Part shown: one piece after another, positions 1-6,916 of the stretch
Layout: every line of letters begins with the position of its first letter
Numbering within the stretch: position 1 is the stretch's first letter
NCBI GenBank assembly: GCA_949547975.1
Contig: CATITW010000020.1
Coordinates: 1-10,397, forward strand
DNA from: Cryomorphaceae bacterium
Lineage (GTDB): Bacteria; Bacteroidota; Bacteroidia; Flavobacteriales; Schleiferiaceae
Direction: 5' to 3'
Length of the DNA stretch: 10,397 bases
Notes under the pieces: model-generated
Databases searched by the model: none
What the model was told of the DNA's origin: nothing
What the model saw: only the letters and a program-made list of their open reading frames with translations
Translations under genes and position numbers: made by a program

Positions 1-464
1 ACCTCAACAGTACAAACACTTCTAACGTCCCTTCTGGTGACGGTAAACTCGTTGCGATCGTTCGTGCGGAGTGGAACGATGAGATCACTCGTGGATTAGC
101 CGAAGGTGCCAAGAAGACGCTACTAGAGCATGGCGTAAGTGCTGATGGGATTGTAGAATGGGACGTACCCGGAGCCGTTGAGCTGACCTTCGCAGCGCGT
201 CAACTTCATGAACAAGAAGAGCCGGATGCCATCATCGTGATCGGTTGTGTAATCCAAGGCGAAACCAAGCATTTTGATTACGTCTGTCAAAGCGTCACCT
301 ACGGAATTACCGAGTTGAATTTAAGCTATGACGCTCCGACGATATTTTGTGTACTTACCGACAACACCATCGAACAAAGCCGCGATCGCAGCGGAGGTAA
401 GCACGGCAACAAAGGTGTTGAGGCCGCTGTTGCAGCACTAAAAATGATGTCTTTAGGAAGTTAA
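1..464 (+). CDS. ribH: 6,7-dimethyl-8-ribityllumazine synthase (RibH), 5'-truncated by the window edge
   Basis: Penultimate enzyme of riboflavin synthesis: it condenses 5-amino-6-ribitylamino-uracil with dihydroxybutanone phosphate to form the lumazine. It is cytosolic and usually assembles into pentamers or 60-mers. The frame is open from base 3 to the TAA at 462-464, giving 153 visible residues. Seen family motifs are RAEWND near residues 21-26 (the aromatic residue that stacks on the substrate), DVPGAVEL, GCVIQGETKHFDYV with the conserved catalytic-site His at visible residue 90 (bases 270-272), FCVLTDNT, and the C-terminal SGGKHGNKGVEAA phosphate/pentamer-contact segment. Family members are about 155-170 residues, so only some 10-20 N-terminal residues are missing to the left. 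The wording GETKHFDYV and HGNKG is typical of flavobacterial RibH. A 55-bp gap separates it from the next gene. Confidence 0.96.
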   Translation, partial: LNSTNTSNVPSGDGKLVAIVRAEWNDEITRGLAEGAKKTLLEHGVSADGIVEWDVPGAVELTFAARQLHEQEEPDAIIVIGCVIQGETKHFDYVCQSVTYGITELNLSYDAPTIFCVLTDNTIEQSRDRSGGKHGNKGVEAAVAALKMMSLGS

Positions 465-482
465 CTCGCCACGTTTTTGTAC

Positions 483-490
483 TACTTTTA
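483..490 (+). promoter_or_regulatory. possible Bacteroidota -7 box ahead of the DUF2911 gene
   Basis: TACTTTTA matches the Bacteroidota -7 consensus TAnnTTTG except for the last base, and lies 29 nt before the ATG at 520. I see no well-spaced TTG -33 element. The box partly overlaps an inverted repeat at 486-506. Confidence 0.3.
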
Positions 491-506
491 GGTATTCACC
501 CTAAAA
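486..506. repeat. short inverted repeat between ribH and the DUF2911 gene
   Basis: Perfect 7-bp arms TTTTAGG (486-492) and CCTAAAA (500-506) flank a 7-nt loop. There is no T-tract after it on the plus strand, so it is a poor intrinsic terminator for ribH. It overlaps the end of a possible -7 box, so it could be an operator or an mRNA hairpin. AT-rich arms this short can arise by chance. Confidence 0.3.
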
Positions 507-519
507 CAACAAAAAAGAG

Positions 520-1353
520 ATGAAGAACTTTATTGCAGGCGTACTCGCCTTAGGACTATCAGTTCCTACCCTAGCGCAAGAATTGCCACAACCTTCCCCA
601 CAAAGTACCGTATCACAACGTATCGGATTAACGGACTTTAGTGTGACCTATTCCCGTCCTTCGACCAAGGACCGCAAAATCTTTGATGACTTAGTTCCTT
701 ATGGCCAGCTTTGGCGCACCGGTGCCAACTCCTGTACACGAGTTTCATTCTCCACCAAAGTGATGATCGATGGAAAGAGCGTAGATGCCGGTGAATACGG
801 ATTATTTACTGTGCCGAACAAAGACGCTTGGACGGTCATTCTTAGCGAACAAACCGATCTTTGGGGCGTAGGCGGCTACGACAAAGAGAAAGATGTGCTA
901 CGCGTCGAGATCGCTCCTGAGAAATCGGACTTCGACGAGACCTTTACCATTTCCTTTACCGACCTGACCACCTCTGGAGGCGCAATGTCGATCGAATGGG
1001 AAACCACTGAGGTCAATGTTCCGATCGTAGTAGATAGCGAAACACAAAGTGCTAAAAATGTCGCTAAGGCCTTGTCTGATGCAAACCGCAGCTACCGCAA
1101 CGCCGCCTCTTTCTACAGCGGCCGAGGCGAACACGATAAGGCGATTGAAGCGATCGAACTCGCAGTGCAATTGGACGCGAACAGCTGGTACACACATTGG
1201 GTACAAGCTGAAATCTACGCGGCAGCAGACCGTAAAAAAGAAGCCAAGAAGCTCGGAAAAGCAGCCATCGAAATGGGTCAAGCGTACTATGACAGTGCAA
1301 AGCAGCCATTTACCTACCGTGCTGGTCTTGAAAAAGAGATGAAGAACTGGTAA
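520..1353 (+). CDS. exported DUF2911 protein with C-terminal TPR-like helices
   Basis: 277 residues; function not known. Residues 1-19 form a clear Sec signal peptide (basic MKN start, hydrophobic core, cleavage expected after PTLA), so the protein is probably periplasmic or outer-membrane associated. Residues about 30-170 match DUF2911, a beta-rich domain common in Bacteroidota; the hallmark is PYGQLWRTGAN at 60-70, followed by DAGEYGLFTVP and the segment around TVILS. Residues about 190-255 are helical and read as a tetratricopeptide-type repeat (SGRGEHDKAIEAIELAVQLD, then a second amphipathic pair), suggesting protein-protein contact. The ATG at 520 is chosen because it starts the signal peptide directly; the upstream AAAAAAGAG is purine-rich but not a strong Shine-Dalgarno site. 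It ends 24 nt before a strong terminator and looks monocistronic or a read-through partner of ribH. Confidence 0.9.
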   Translation: MKNFIAGVLALGLSVPTLAQELPQPSPQSTVSQRIGLTDFSVTYSRPSTKDRKIFDDLVPYGQLWRTGANSCTRVSFSTKVMIDGKSVDAGEYGLFTVPNKDAWTVILSEQTDLWGVGGYDKEKDVLRVEIAPEKSDFDETFTISFTDLTTSGGAMSIEWETTEVNVPIVVDSETQSAKNVAKALSDANRSYRNAASFYSGRGEHDKAIEAIELAVQLDANSWYTHWVQAEIYAAADRKKEAKKLGKAAIEMGQAYYDSAKQPFTYRAGLEKEMKNW

Positions 1354-1377
1354 AACTTACTTCATTCTATACATCAA

Positions 1378-1410
1378 AAAACCCGGTCCAAGGACCGGGT
1401 TTTCTTTTTT
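1378..1410. terminator. bidirectional intrinsic terminator between convergent genes
   Basis: Perfect 12-bp stem (AAAACCCGGTCC at 1378-1389, GGACCGGGTTTT at 1392-1403) with a 2-nt loop in DNA terms. On the plus strand it runs on to TTTTTT at 1405-1410; on the minus strand the A-run at 1376-1381 gives a U-tract. It sits between the stop codons of the DUF2911 gene (1353) and the convergent NamZ-type gene (1433). Confidence 0.93.
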
Positions 1411-1432
1411 CATTACAGTACTGAATGAGGCG

Positions 1433-2674
1433 TTAATTCGAATAGATCAGATACAACGACCTACGCTTTAGATAGTTCTCAAAGTTTGCATCGCGATAGG
1501 TCTCTTGCCACTCCGACGCTGTCTTGCCCGATTCCAAGGCCTGTTGTAGCGCATTTGACCCGGCCAATTTTTTAATAAACGCGTTAAAGAAATCTACACC
1601 ATCCAGTCGAAGTTCCTGCCACGAGCTATACGCACCGAACAAGTAGGACCAATCGATTTCTTGATAGGTTTTTGGCGCTAAACGCTGTCCGTAGCAGGTT
1701 TTGCCTTGAAACTTCGGGTATTTCGATCCGTGGTCTGGCTCCGGTATAAAACTAAAGGTGTATTCCTGGTCAGGCAACCATGGAGCGCCGAATCGTGCAA
1801 AGGGCTCTGGTGTACCTCTACCACAGGTGATGGGCGTACCTTCAAAGAAACATAGACTTGGGTAATGCGCTATGGCGGCTAACGAGCGGAGGTTTGGTGA
1901 AGGTGGGGTTTGAAACTGGGCAAAGATGTTGTTGTGGTCGTAGCCTTGGCATGGGATGACTTTGAGGCCGCCGGCAGTGCTGAATTGGTCCCGGAAGCTA
2001 GGATTCTTGGTGGCTGGCATCCAACGCTCGCCGTAGACCATTTTCGCATACTCCCCCATCGTCAGGCCGTGAACCACGGGGATCGGATGCAAACCCACCA
2101 TACTTTCAAAGCCCGGTTGAAGGATCGGTCCATCGACATAATGGCCGTTAGGATTGCCTCGATCGAGCACCATTAAAGGCACACCGGCCTCCACACATGC
2201 ATCGAGCACGTAACTTAATGTTGTACTGTAAGTATAGAACCTCACTCCCACATCCTGAATATCATACACTACCAACTCCACCGCGTCAAACCATTCGAGA
2301 TTTGGGCGCTTGTTCTTGCCGTACAAGCTGCGAATAGGAATACCGGTTTTGGGATCTTTTCCATCCTCCACGTGCTCTCCGGCGTCTTGGGTACCTCGAA
2401 AACCGTGTTCCGGGGCCCACACCTCTCGCACCTCGGCACCTAACGAAATAAGGTGATCTACCGTATGCGTGCCGTTTGGAAGCAAGGAAGTTGCATTCGC
2501 CACGACGGCAATGCTTTTCCCTTCAACCCAGGGATAGTATTCCCCAGTTCGAGCTACTGCGGGAAGGTAAGTGGTGTTTTGACCGAATACCTGAGCTGAA
2601 AAGGCCAATAGAAATGTTCCAAACAATGCCACGGTTGTCCTAACTTGCAACCTAGTGAAAGAAGCGTTTTTCAT
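1433..2674 (-). CDS. namZ: exported DUF1343 / NamZ-type exo-beta-N-acetylmuramidase
   Basis: 413 residues from the ATG at 2672-2674. DUF1343 proteins (glycosidase family GH171, founding member NamZ) release terminal N-acetylmuramic acid from peptidoglycan fragments; this activity is inferred from the family. Residues 1-31 form a signal peptide (Arg-rich start, hydrophobic TVALFGTFLLAF, cleavage after VFG), so it acts outside the cytoplasm, possibly in the periplasm. Family motifs seen: VWAPEHGFRG (85-94), TGIPIRSLYG (110-119), VVYDIQDVGVRFYTY (135-149) and VLDRGNPNG (169-177, where many homologs have DRPNP), then HGLTMGEY and the C-terminal SPNL and GTP segments. Length is normal for the family. 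The frame is open up to 2842, but that extension lies inside the divergent permease gene and precedes the signal peptide, so the 2674 start is preferred. It overlaps the permease 5' end by 20 bp. Confidence 0.9.
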   Translation of the reverse strand: MKNASFTRLQVRTTVALFGTFLLAFSAQVFGQNTTYLPAVARTGEYYPWVEGKSIAVVANATSLLPNGTHTVDHLISLGAEVREVWAPEHGFRGTQDAGEHVEDGKDPKTGIPIRSLYGKNKRPNLEWFDAVELVVYDIQDVGVRFYTYSTTLSYVLDACVEAGVPLMVLDRGNPNGHYVDGPILQPGFESMVGLHPIPVVHGLTMGEYAKMVYGERWMPATKNPSFRDQFSTAGGLKVIPCQGYDHNNIFAQFQTPPSPNLRSLAAIAHYPSLCFFEGTPITCGRGTPEPFARFGAPWLPDQEYTFSFIPEPDHGSKYPKFQGKTCYGQRLAPKTYQEIDWSYLFGAYSSWQELRLDGVDFFNAFIKKLAGSNALQQALESGKTASEWQETYRDANFENYLKRRSLYLIYSN

Positions 2675-3875
2675 AGCCCAAAAGATACGAAAGAGCTCAG
2701 GTCCTTCCGTGATCGCTCCGCTGTTAAAATTAAGCGTGGTCGCGACCGCCTTGGGTATGGCGTTAGTGGTGCTATCCATCACTTCAGGAAAAGGGCTGCA
2801 AAAATCTATTATACAGCAGTTTAGTAGCATAGAAGGTGACATTTCGATGTCTGCCTATTCGGTGCAAAGAACTGCGGAGCCGCGCCCCATATTATTGGAA
2901 GACAGCCTGATTACAGCACTGGAAAATGCGCCCTACACTTCGGCTGTTTTTCCGGGCATTCAAAAATCGGCGCTGCTTGTCAACCCCTCTGTGGATGCGT
3001 TTGAAGGAATCCAAATTTCGGGAATGTCGCCCGAGCGGTGGTCCTATTTTGCTGCACATCACACGCTGGACGGACCTTCGCATCCAACACAGCGCTACGG
3101 TAGTTTTATTTCCAAAACGCTCAGTCGAGAATTGGGTTTATACACAGGAGATACTGCCGTTCTCGTACTACTTAAGAACCAGCAAAGTGCACCTCGCTTG
3201 CGTAAAAGCGTGATTGAGGGGGTATATCAAACCGGCCTTGACGAATACAATCGATCGAACATCTTGATGAATCTCGAGGATGTGCGACGCTTGCAAGGTT
3301 GGAAAAATGACAGTGTTTCAAACTACACCGTGGTACTCAGCGATGCTCAACAACGTGCAGATCTCGCTGCCTACTGGAATGCCATCGTTCCCTACAGCAT
3401 CCAAGTTTCTTCTGTGGAACAGAAACACCCCGCGATATTCGGATGGCTGGAACTCTTTGACACCAACATTGCACTAGTTTTAGGTATCGTTTTGATCGTT
3501 GCCTTAAGTAATCTAGTAACGGCATTGCTGGTGCTGATCATCGACCGAACCCGCATGATCGGAACGTTAAAGGCACTCGGAAGTAGCAACCGACTTATTC
3601 TGCAAGTCTTTCAATGGCTCAGCTTGCGCATTCTCGGTCTCGGTCTGTTGTGGGGGAATGCTATCGGCCTTGGAGTGAGTTTCATCCAATGGAAATTCGG
3701 GGTCATTCACCTCGATCCTGAAACCTATTACATCGCGACTGCACCCATAGCTTTTGACGGGTGGTGGATTCTTGGTGCCAATTTTGGCTTCTTACTCATC
3801 GCCTATTTCGTGCTTCGCATTCCTGTGGCGTGGATTGCCAAAATTGATCCCATCAAAAGCATACGATTTGCTTAA
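2655..3875 (+). CDS. ABC transporter permease of the LolC/LolE/FtsX (MacB-like) type
   Basis: 406 residues, initiated at GTG (2655-2657). Architecture fits the type VII ABC permease fold: short cytosolic N-terminus starting KEAFFIAQKI, as in other Bacteroidota LolE-like proteins, TM1 at about 24-43, a large periplasmic domain at about 45-265, then three TM helices at about 272-297, 318-345 and 370-390. The cytosolic coupling segment DRTRMIGTLKALGSSNRLI follows TM2, and the protein ends in the usual IDPIKSIRF tail. Such permeases work with a LolD-type ATPase to extract lipoproteins or use mechanical energy across the envelope. No ATPase gene is in the window, which is common for this family in Bacteroidota. 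GTG is chosen because it gives the family-typical N-terminus and no ATG lies nearby in frame; the next Met is residue 35, inside TM1. Its promoter must lie within the divergent NamZ-type gene. Substrate unknown. Confidence 0.88.
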   Translation: MKEAFFIAQKIRKSSGPSVIAPLLKLSVVATALGMALVVLSITSGKGLQKSIIQQFSSIEGDISMSAYSVQRTAEPRPILLEDSLITALENAPYTSAVFPGIQKSALLVNPSVDAFEGIQISGMSPERWSYFAAHHTLDGPSHPTQRYGSFISKTLSRELGLYTGDTAVLVLLKNQQSAPRLRKSVIEGVYQTGLDEYNRSNILMNLEDVRRLQGWKNDSVSNYTVVLSDAQQRADLAAYWNAIVPYSIQVSSVEQKHPAIFGWLELFDTNIALVLGIVLIVALSNLVTALLVLIIDRTRMIGTLKALGSSNRLILQVFQWLSLRILGLGLLWGNAIGLGVSFIQWKFGVIHLDPETYYIATAPIAFDGWWILGANFGFLLIAYFVLRIPVAWIAKIDPIKSIRFA

Positions 3876-3908
3876 TCCATAGCCTATGGGCGTCCCACCC
3901 TTGTGGCG

Positions 3909-3916
3909 TATCTTTA
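3909..3916 (+). promoter_or_regulatory. possible -7 box ahead of the CBS-type gene
   Basis: TATCTTTA fits TAnnTTTG except for the last base and lies 30 nt before the ATG at 3947, followed by an A/C-rich leader (CAAATACAAACAAAC). No correctly spaced TTG is visible. Read-through from the permease, 71 bp upstream with no terminator between, is also possible. Confidence 0.4.
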
Positions 3917-3946
3917 CCCTCCAAATACAAACAAACTTCGCGAATT

Positions 3947-5305
3947 ATGCGCCCTATTTACGACAATATCCTCGAGACGATCGGGGATACACCGATGATC
4001 AAACTTCATAAAGTCGCCGAGGATTTTCCTTGTCCGATCTATGCAAAAGTCGAGTATTTCAACCCTGGACATAGCGTAAAAGACCGTATGGCTTTGAAAA
4101 TGGTCGAGGATGCTGAGGCGCGTGGCGATCTCAAACCTGGAGGAACCATCATCGAATGTACTTCGGGAAATACTGGGATGGGACTAGCACTTGCGGCAAT
4201 CGTCAAAGGCTACAAACTCATCTGTACCCTCTCCGACAAGCAGTCCAAAGAGAAAATGGACATCTTGCGCGCGATGGGCGCCGAGGTGATCGTTTGTCCT
4301 ACTAACGTGGCTCCAGACCATCCGGACAGCTACTACAGCGTCGCGACTCGTTTGAATCAGGAAATCCCGAACAGCTTCTACCCTTTCCAATACGACAACA
4401 TCAGTAACCGCGAAGCACATTACGAGAGCACAGGACCTGAAATCTGGGAACAGACGGAAGGAAAAATCACGCACTTTGTGGTTGGCGTTGGAACAGGCGG
4501 TACCATTTCAGGTGTGGGTCGCTATTTAAAAGAACAAAACCCGGACATCAAGATTTGGGGCGTCGATACCTACGGCTCGGTCTTCAAGAAGTACCATGAG
4601 ACCGGTGAATTCGACGAAAAAGAGATTTACAGCTACATTACCGAGGGTATTGGGGAAGATATATTGCCTAAAAATGTCGATTTCGACGTGATCGATTTCT
4701 TTGAAAAGGTCACCGATAAAGATGGCGCACTTGCGACCAGAGAATTGGCGAAAAAAGAAGGGCTGTTTCTAGGATACAGTTGTGGATCCGCGTTCCAAGG
4801 CTTGCGTCAACTCAAAGATCAGCTCACCCCAGACGACGTTGTGGTGGTACTCTTCCACGATCATGGCTCGCGTTATGTAGGAAAAGTCTACAACGACGAT
4901 TGGATGCGTGATCGCGGATTTTTGGCGCCAGCGAATAAATTGGCCAAGGATTTAGTAGACAACCACAGCCACTTACCGCTCGTAACTGTGACTTCTACGG
5001 AGCCTTTAAGTAATGCGGCTATGCTGATGAAAACCCACGACATTACTCAGATTCCAGTGATGCAAGACGGTAAAGTAGTCGGTTCTATTGACGATCACAT
5101 GCTGCTTTCTTCGATGCTTGACAATCCGATCGGGTCTACCCTCGTAGGCGAAATCATGGGGGAACCTTATCCAGTAGTGGACCTTACTACCTCCATTGAA
5201 GACATCGCGAAGATGATCAAAGGAGGCCATCGCGCCGTTTTGGTACAAATGGATGGAGGGCATCACATTATCACCAAACAAGATGTGATTACCGCGATCA
5301 GCTAA
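3947..5305 (+). CDS. cbs: cystathionine beta-synthase-type PLP enzyme with C-terminal CBS-domain pair
   Basis: 452 residues, cytosolic. It is a fold-type II PLP enzyme that probably joins serine (or O-acetylserine) with homocysteine or sulfide. The PLP lysine is K45 in NPGHSVKDR; the substrate loop TSGNTGMG is at 72-79, the phosphate loop GVGTGGTISG at 180-189, EGIGED at 233-238, and the serine expected to bind the pyridine nitrogen is S278 in GYSCGSA. The collinear match to human CBS extends to the DDWMRDRGFL segment that ends the catalytic core. Two CBS motifs follow at about 338-391 and 400-452, a Bateman module that in relatives binds adenosyl ligands and regulates activity. The N-terminal heme-binding extension of animal CBS is absent, as is usual in bacteria. 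Cystathionine synthase versus cysteine synthase activity cannot be settled from sequence. A terminator follows 22 nt after the stop. Confidence 0.92.
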   Translation: MRPIYDNILETIGDTPMIKLHKVAEDFPCPIYAKVEYFNPGHSVKDRMALKMVEDAEARGDLKPGGTIIECTSGNTGMGLALAAIVKGYKLICTLSDKQSKEKMDILRAMGAEVIVCPTNVAPDHPDSYYSVATRLNQEIPNSFYPFQYDNISNREAHYESTGPEIWEQTEGKITHFVVGVGTGGTISGVGRYLKEQNPDIKIWGVDTYGSVFKKYHETGEFDEKEIYSYITEGIGEDILPKNVDFDVIDFFEKVTDKDGALATRELAKKEGLFLGYSCGSAFQGLRQLKDQLTPDDVVVVLFHDHGSRYVGKVYNDDWMRDRGFLAPANKLAKDLVDNHSHLPLVTVTSTEPLSNAAMLMKTHDITQIPVMQDGKVVGSIDDHMLLSSMLDNPIGSTLVGEIMGEPYPVVDLTTSIEDIAKMIKGGHRAVLVQMDGGHHIITKQDVITAIS

Positions 5306-5327
5306 ACGATTCATATTTACTATAAAG

Positions 5328-5366
5328 AAGCCGCTGCTCTATAGACTAGGAGTTAGCGGCTTTTTT
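5328..5366 (+). terminator. intrinsic terminator after the CBS-type gene
   Basis: Stem AAGCCGCT (5328-5335) pairs with AGCGGCTT (5355-5362), with a 19-nt loop that can extend the stem through CTC/GAG, then a T-run at 5361-5366. It separates the CBS-type gene from the nhaC-type gene. Confidence 0.85.
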
Positions 5367-5400
5367 ATGCGATGTCTTTCCGTATCGCAGTCAGATGTTC

Positions 5401-5408
5401 TATTTTGG
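5401..5408 (+). promoter_or_regulatory. possible -7 box ahead of the nhaC-type gene
   Basis: TATTTTGG is one base off TAnnTTTG and lies 16 nt before the ATG at 5425. TTTC at 5377-5380, about 20 nt upstream, is a weak -33 candidate. A GTAAG-T-CTTAC palindrome follows at 5411-5421. If the box is real, the in-frame ATG at 5395 is upstream of transcription and cannot be the start. Confidence 0.35.
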
Positions 5409-5410
5409 TC

Positions 5411-5421
5411 GTAAGTCTTAC
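5411..5421. promoter_or_regulatory. palindrome GTAAG-T-CTTAC in the nhaC leader
   Basis: Perfect inverted repeat with 5-bp arms around one T, ending 3 nt before the chosen ATG at 5425. Its position just downstream of the possible -7 box would suit an operator, but the repeat is short and chance cannot be excluded. Confidence 0.3.
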
Positions 5422-5424
5422 ACT

Positions 5425-6864
5425 ATGGAACAAAAAAGCACACCCCTTCAGCTTCTTATCGCATTATCGCCCTTAGTTGCCCTCATGCTCATGCTCTGGT
5501 TCAATGTAGGATTCGTTTTTGGGGACAGTGCTCTCGACGGCTCGAACCAAGTCATTCTCTTATTAGCAGCCCTACTCGCAGCAATCATCGGCGTTGCGAA
5601 CGGCGCGAAGGTGGACCTGATTTTCGACAAGATAAAATCCAACGTCAAAGACACCTCACAAGCACTATACATTCTTATTCTGATCGGCGGACTTGCCGGC
5701 ACTTGGCTGCTTAGCGGTATCGTCCCTGCGATGATTTACTACGGATTGGACCTGATCAATGCTACGTTTTTCTTACCTACTGCAGTTATTATTTCAGCAC
5801 TCGTCAGTTTAAGCACTGGATCTTCCTGGTCCACTACCGCAACGGTCGGTATTGCGCTCATGGGGATCGGTCAAGCGATGGGCATTCCTTCTGCTATCAT
5901 TGCAGGAGCGGTGATTTCAGGCGCTTATTTTGGAGACAAACTCAGTCCGCTCAGTGATACGACCAACCTCGCTCCTGCTATGGCTGGAACAGATTTGTTT
6001 ACGCACATCCGCTACATGCTCTACACCACAGTACCAAGTCTCGTTATTTCACTCATTTTGTTCACCATTCTCGGGTTCAACTACAGCGCGAATGCCTTGA
6101 ATAATGAAGGCATCGTCGAGGTCCAAACCTTGCTCGCAGACAGCTTTCATATCTCACCATGGCTGTTCTTAGTGCCGATCGGGGTGATTGTACTGATCTC
6201 CCAAAAGACCGATGCGTTAGTTGCCATAGCGCTAGGGACGATCGGCGGATTGATCGCAGCTATCATAGCGCAACAACCGCTTCTAACGCAGCTGGGTTCT
6301 GGCGAATTCCCGATGTACGAAATCGCCATGCGTTCAGTCTACGGCTCCGTTCATATCCCTAGCGAGAATCCATTATTAGCAGAACTGCTCTCGAGCTCCG
6401 GGATGTCAGGAATGATGGGTACGGTTTGGCTCATTCTTAGTGCCATGGCCTTTGGTGGCGCGATGGAAGCAGCAGGATTTTTAGCCACCATCACGGGTGC
6501 CATCGTACGTCTTGCCACAGGTACAGCATCGCTTATCACCAGTACCCTTGTGGCGTGTGGTGTGCTGAACGTCACGGCTTCCGATCAATATTTAGCCATC
6601 GTCGTTCCCGGTAGAATGTTTAAAGACGTGTATGCCAAACGTGGACTTGCACCAGAAAACCTCAGCAGAACCCTAGAAGATAGCGGTACGGTAACTTCCG
6701 TACTGATCCCATGGAATACCTGTGGTGCCTATCAAAGCTCTGTGCTAGGTGTCGCAACAGGAGAGTACTTTATGTATGCCTTTTTCAACCTGTTATCTCC
6801 GTTGATGACCTTGATCTACGCTTGGGTCGGCATCAAAATTCGAAAAATCGAAGACGTAGCTTAA
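5425..6864 (+). CDS. nhaC: NhaC-family Na+/H+ antiporter-type transporter
   Basis: 479 residues from ATG 5425; very hydrophobic, with about 11-13 membrane helices, so an inner-membrane protein. The family signature is clear: STGSSWSTTATVG at about 130-142, GAYFGDKLSPLSDTTNLA at 166-183 (acidic and polar residues of the ion path), and in the C-terminal half SGTVTSVLIPWNTCGAYQ followed by a hydrophobic end. Length is usual for NhaC. Founding members exchange sodium for protons and help in pH and salt balance, which fits a marine lifestyle; relatives in the same superfamily include malate/lactate exchangers (MleN) and predicted amino acid carriers (MetT type), so the substrate is not proven. An in-frame ATG at 5395 would add ten residues but overlaps the likely promoter. 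First of three same-strand genes with no terminator between them. Confidence 0.9.
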   Translation: MEQKSTPLQLLIALSPLVALMLMLWFNVGFVFGDSALDGSNQVILLLAALLAAIIGVANGAKVDLIFDKIKSNVKDTSQALYILILIGGLAGTWLLSGIVPAMIYYGLDLINATFFLPTAVIISALVSLSTGSSWSTTATVGIALMGIGQAMGIPSAIIAGAVISGAYFGDKLSPLSDTTNLAPAMAGTDLFTHIRYMLYTTVPSLVISLILFTILGFNYSANALNNEGIVEVQTLLADSFHISPWLFLVPIGVIVLISQKTDALVAIALGTIGGLIAAIIAQQPLLTQLGSGEFPMYEIAMRSVYGSVHIPSENPLLAELLSSSGMSGMMGTVWLILSAMAFGGAMEAAGFLATITGAIVRLATGTASLITSTLVACGVLNVTASDQYLAIVVPGRMFKDVYAKRGLAPENLSRTLEDSGTVTSVLIPWNTCGAYQSSVLGVATGEYFMYAFFNLLSPLMTLIYAWVGIKIRKIEDVA

Positions 6865-6867
6865 ATC

Positions 6868-6894
6868 ACGTATCTATACGTAAGGTCCTCTTAC
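6868..6894. promoter_or_regulatory. inverted repeats between the nhaC-type and MFS genes
   Basis: Two overlapping symmetric elements sit in the 52-bp gap. ACGTAT-CT-ATACGT (6868-6881) has 6-bp arms; GTAAG (6880-6884) and CTTAC (6890-6894) form a second one with a 5-nt spacer that runs into the possible -7 box at 6892. Placement over a promoter suggests an operator, but no regulator family is identified. Confidence 0.3.
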
Positions 6895-6899
6895 CTTGA
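6892..6899 (+). promoter_or_regulatory. possible -7 box ahead of the MFS gene
   Basis: TACCTTGA resembles TAnnTTTG with two mismatches, 17 nt before ATG 6917. It supports the ATG over the in-frame TTG at 6896, which lies inside the box. Weak on its own. Confidence 0.25.
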
Positions 6900-6916
6900 C
6901 CAAACAGCTGTCCCGC

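Noticed and set aside
237..464. Separate 75-residue protein starting at GTG 237
   Set aside because: It is the C-terminal half of RibH; the same frame runs open from base 3 and carries the earlier RibH motifs.
898..1281. 127-residue minus-strand open frame inside the DUF2911 gene
   Set aside because: No recognisable domain, and it lies wholly antisense to a well-supported gene; a codon-bias shadow.
2675..2842. Extended N-terminus of the NamZ-type protein to 2842
   Set aside because: The extra 56 residues precede a clean signal peptide and lie fully inside the permease coding region, so they are an open-frame accident.
5006..5314. 102-residue minus-strand open frame over the CBS domains
   Set aside because: Antisense to conserved CBS motifs and with no family features of its own.
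5395..5424. Earlier ATG for the nhaC-type gene
   Set aside because: The ten extra residues are unlike the family N-terminus and the region overlaps the likely -7 box.
6896..6916. TTG start for the MFS gene
   Set aside because: It lies in a promoter-like box, and ATG 6917 gives a normal MFS N-terminus.
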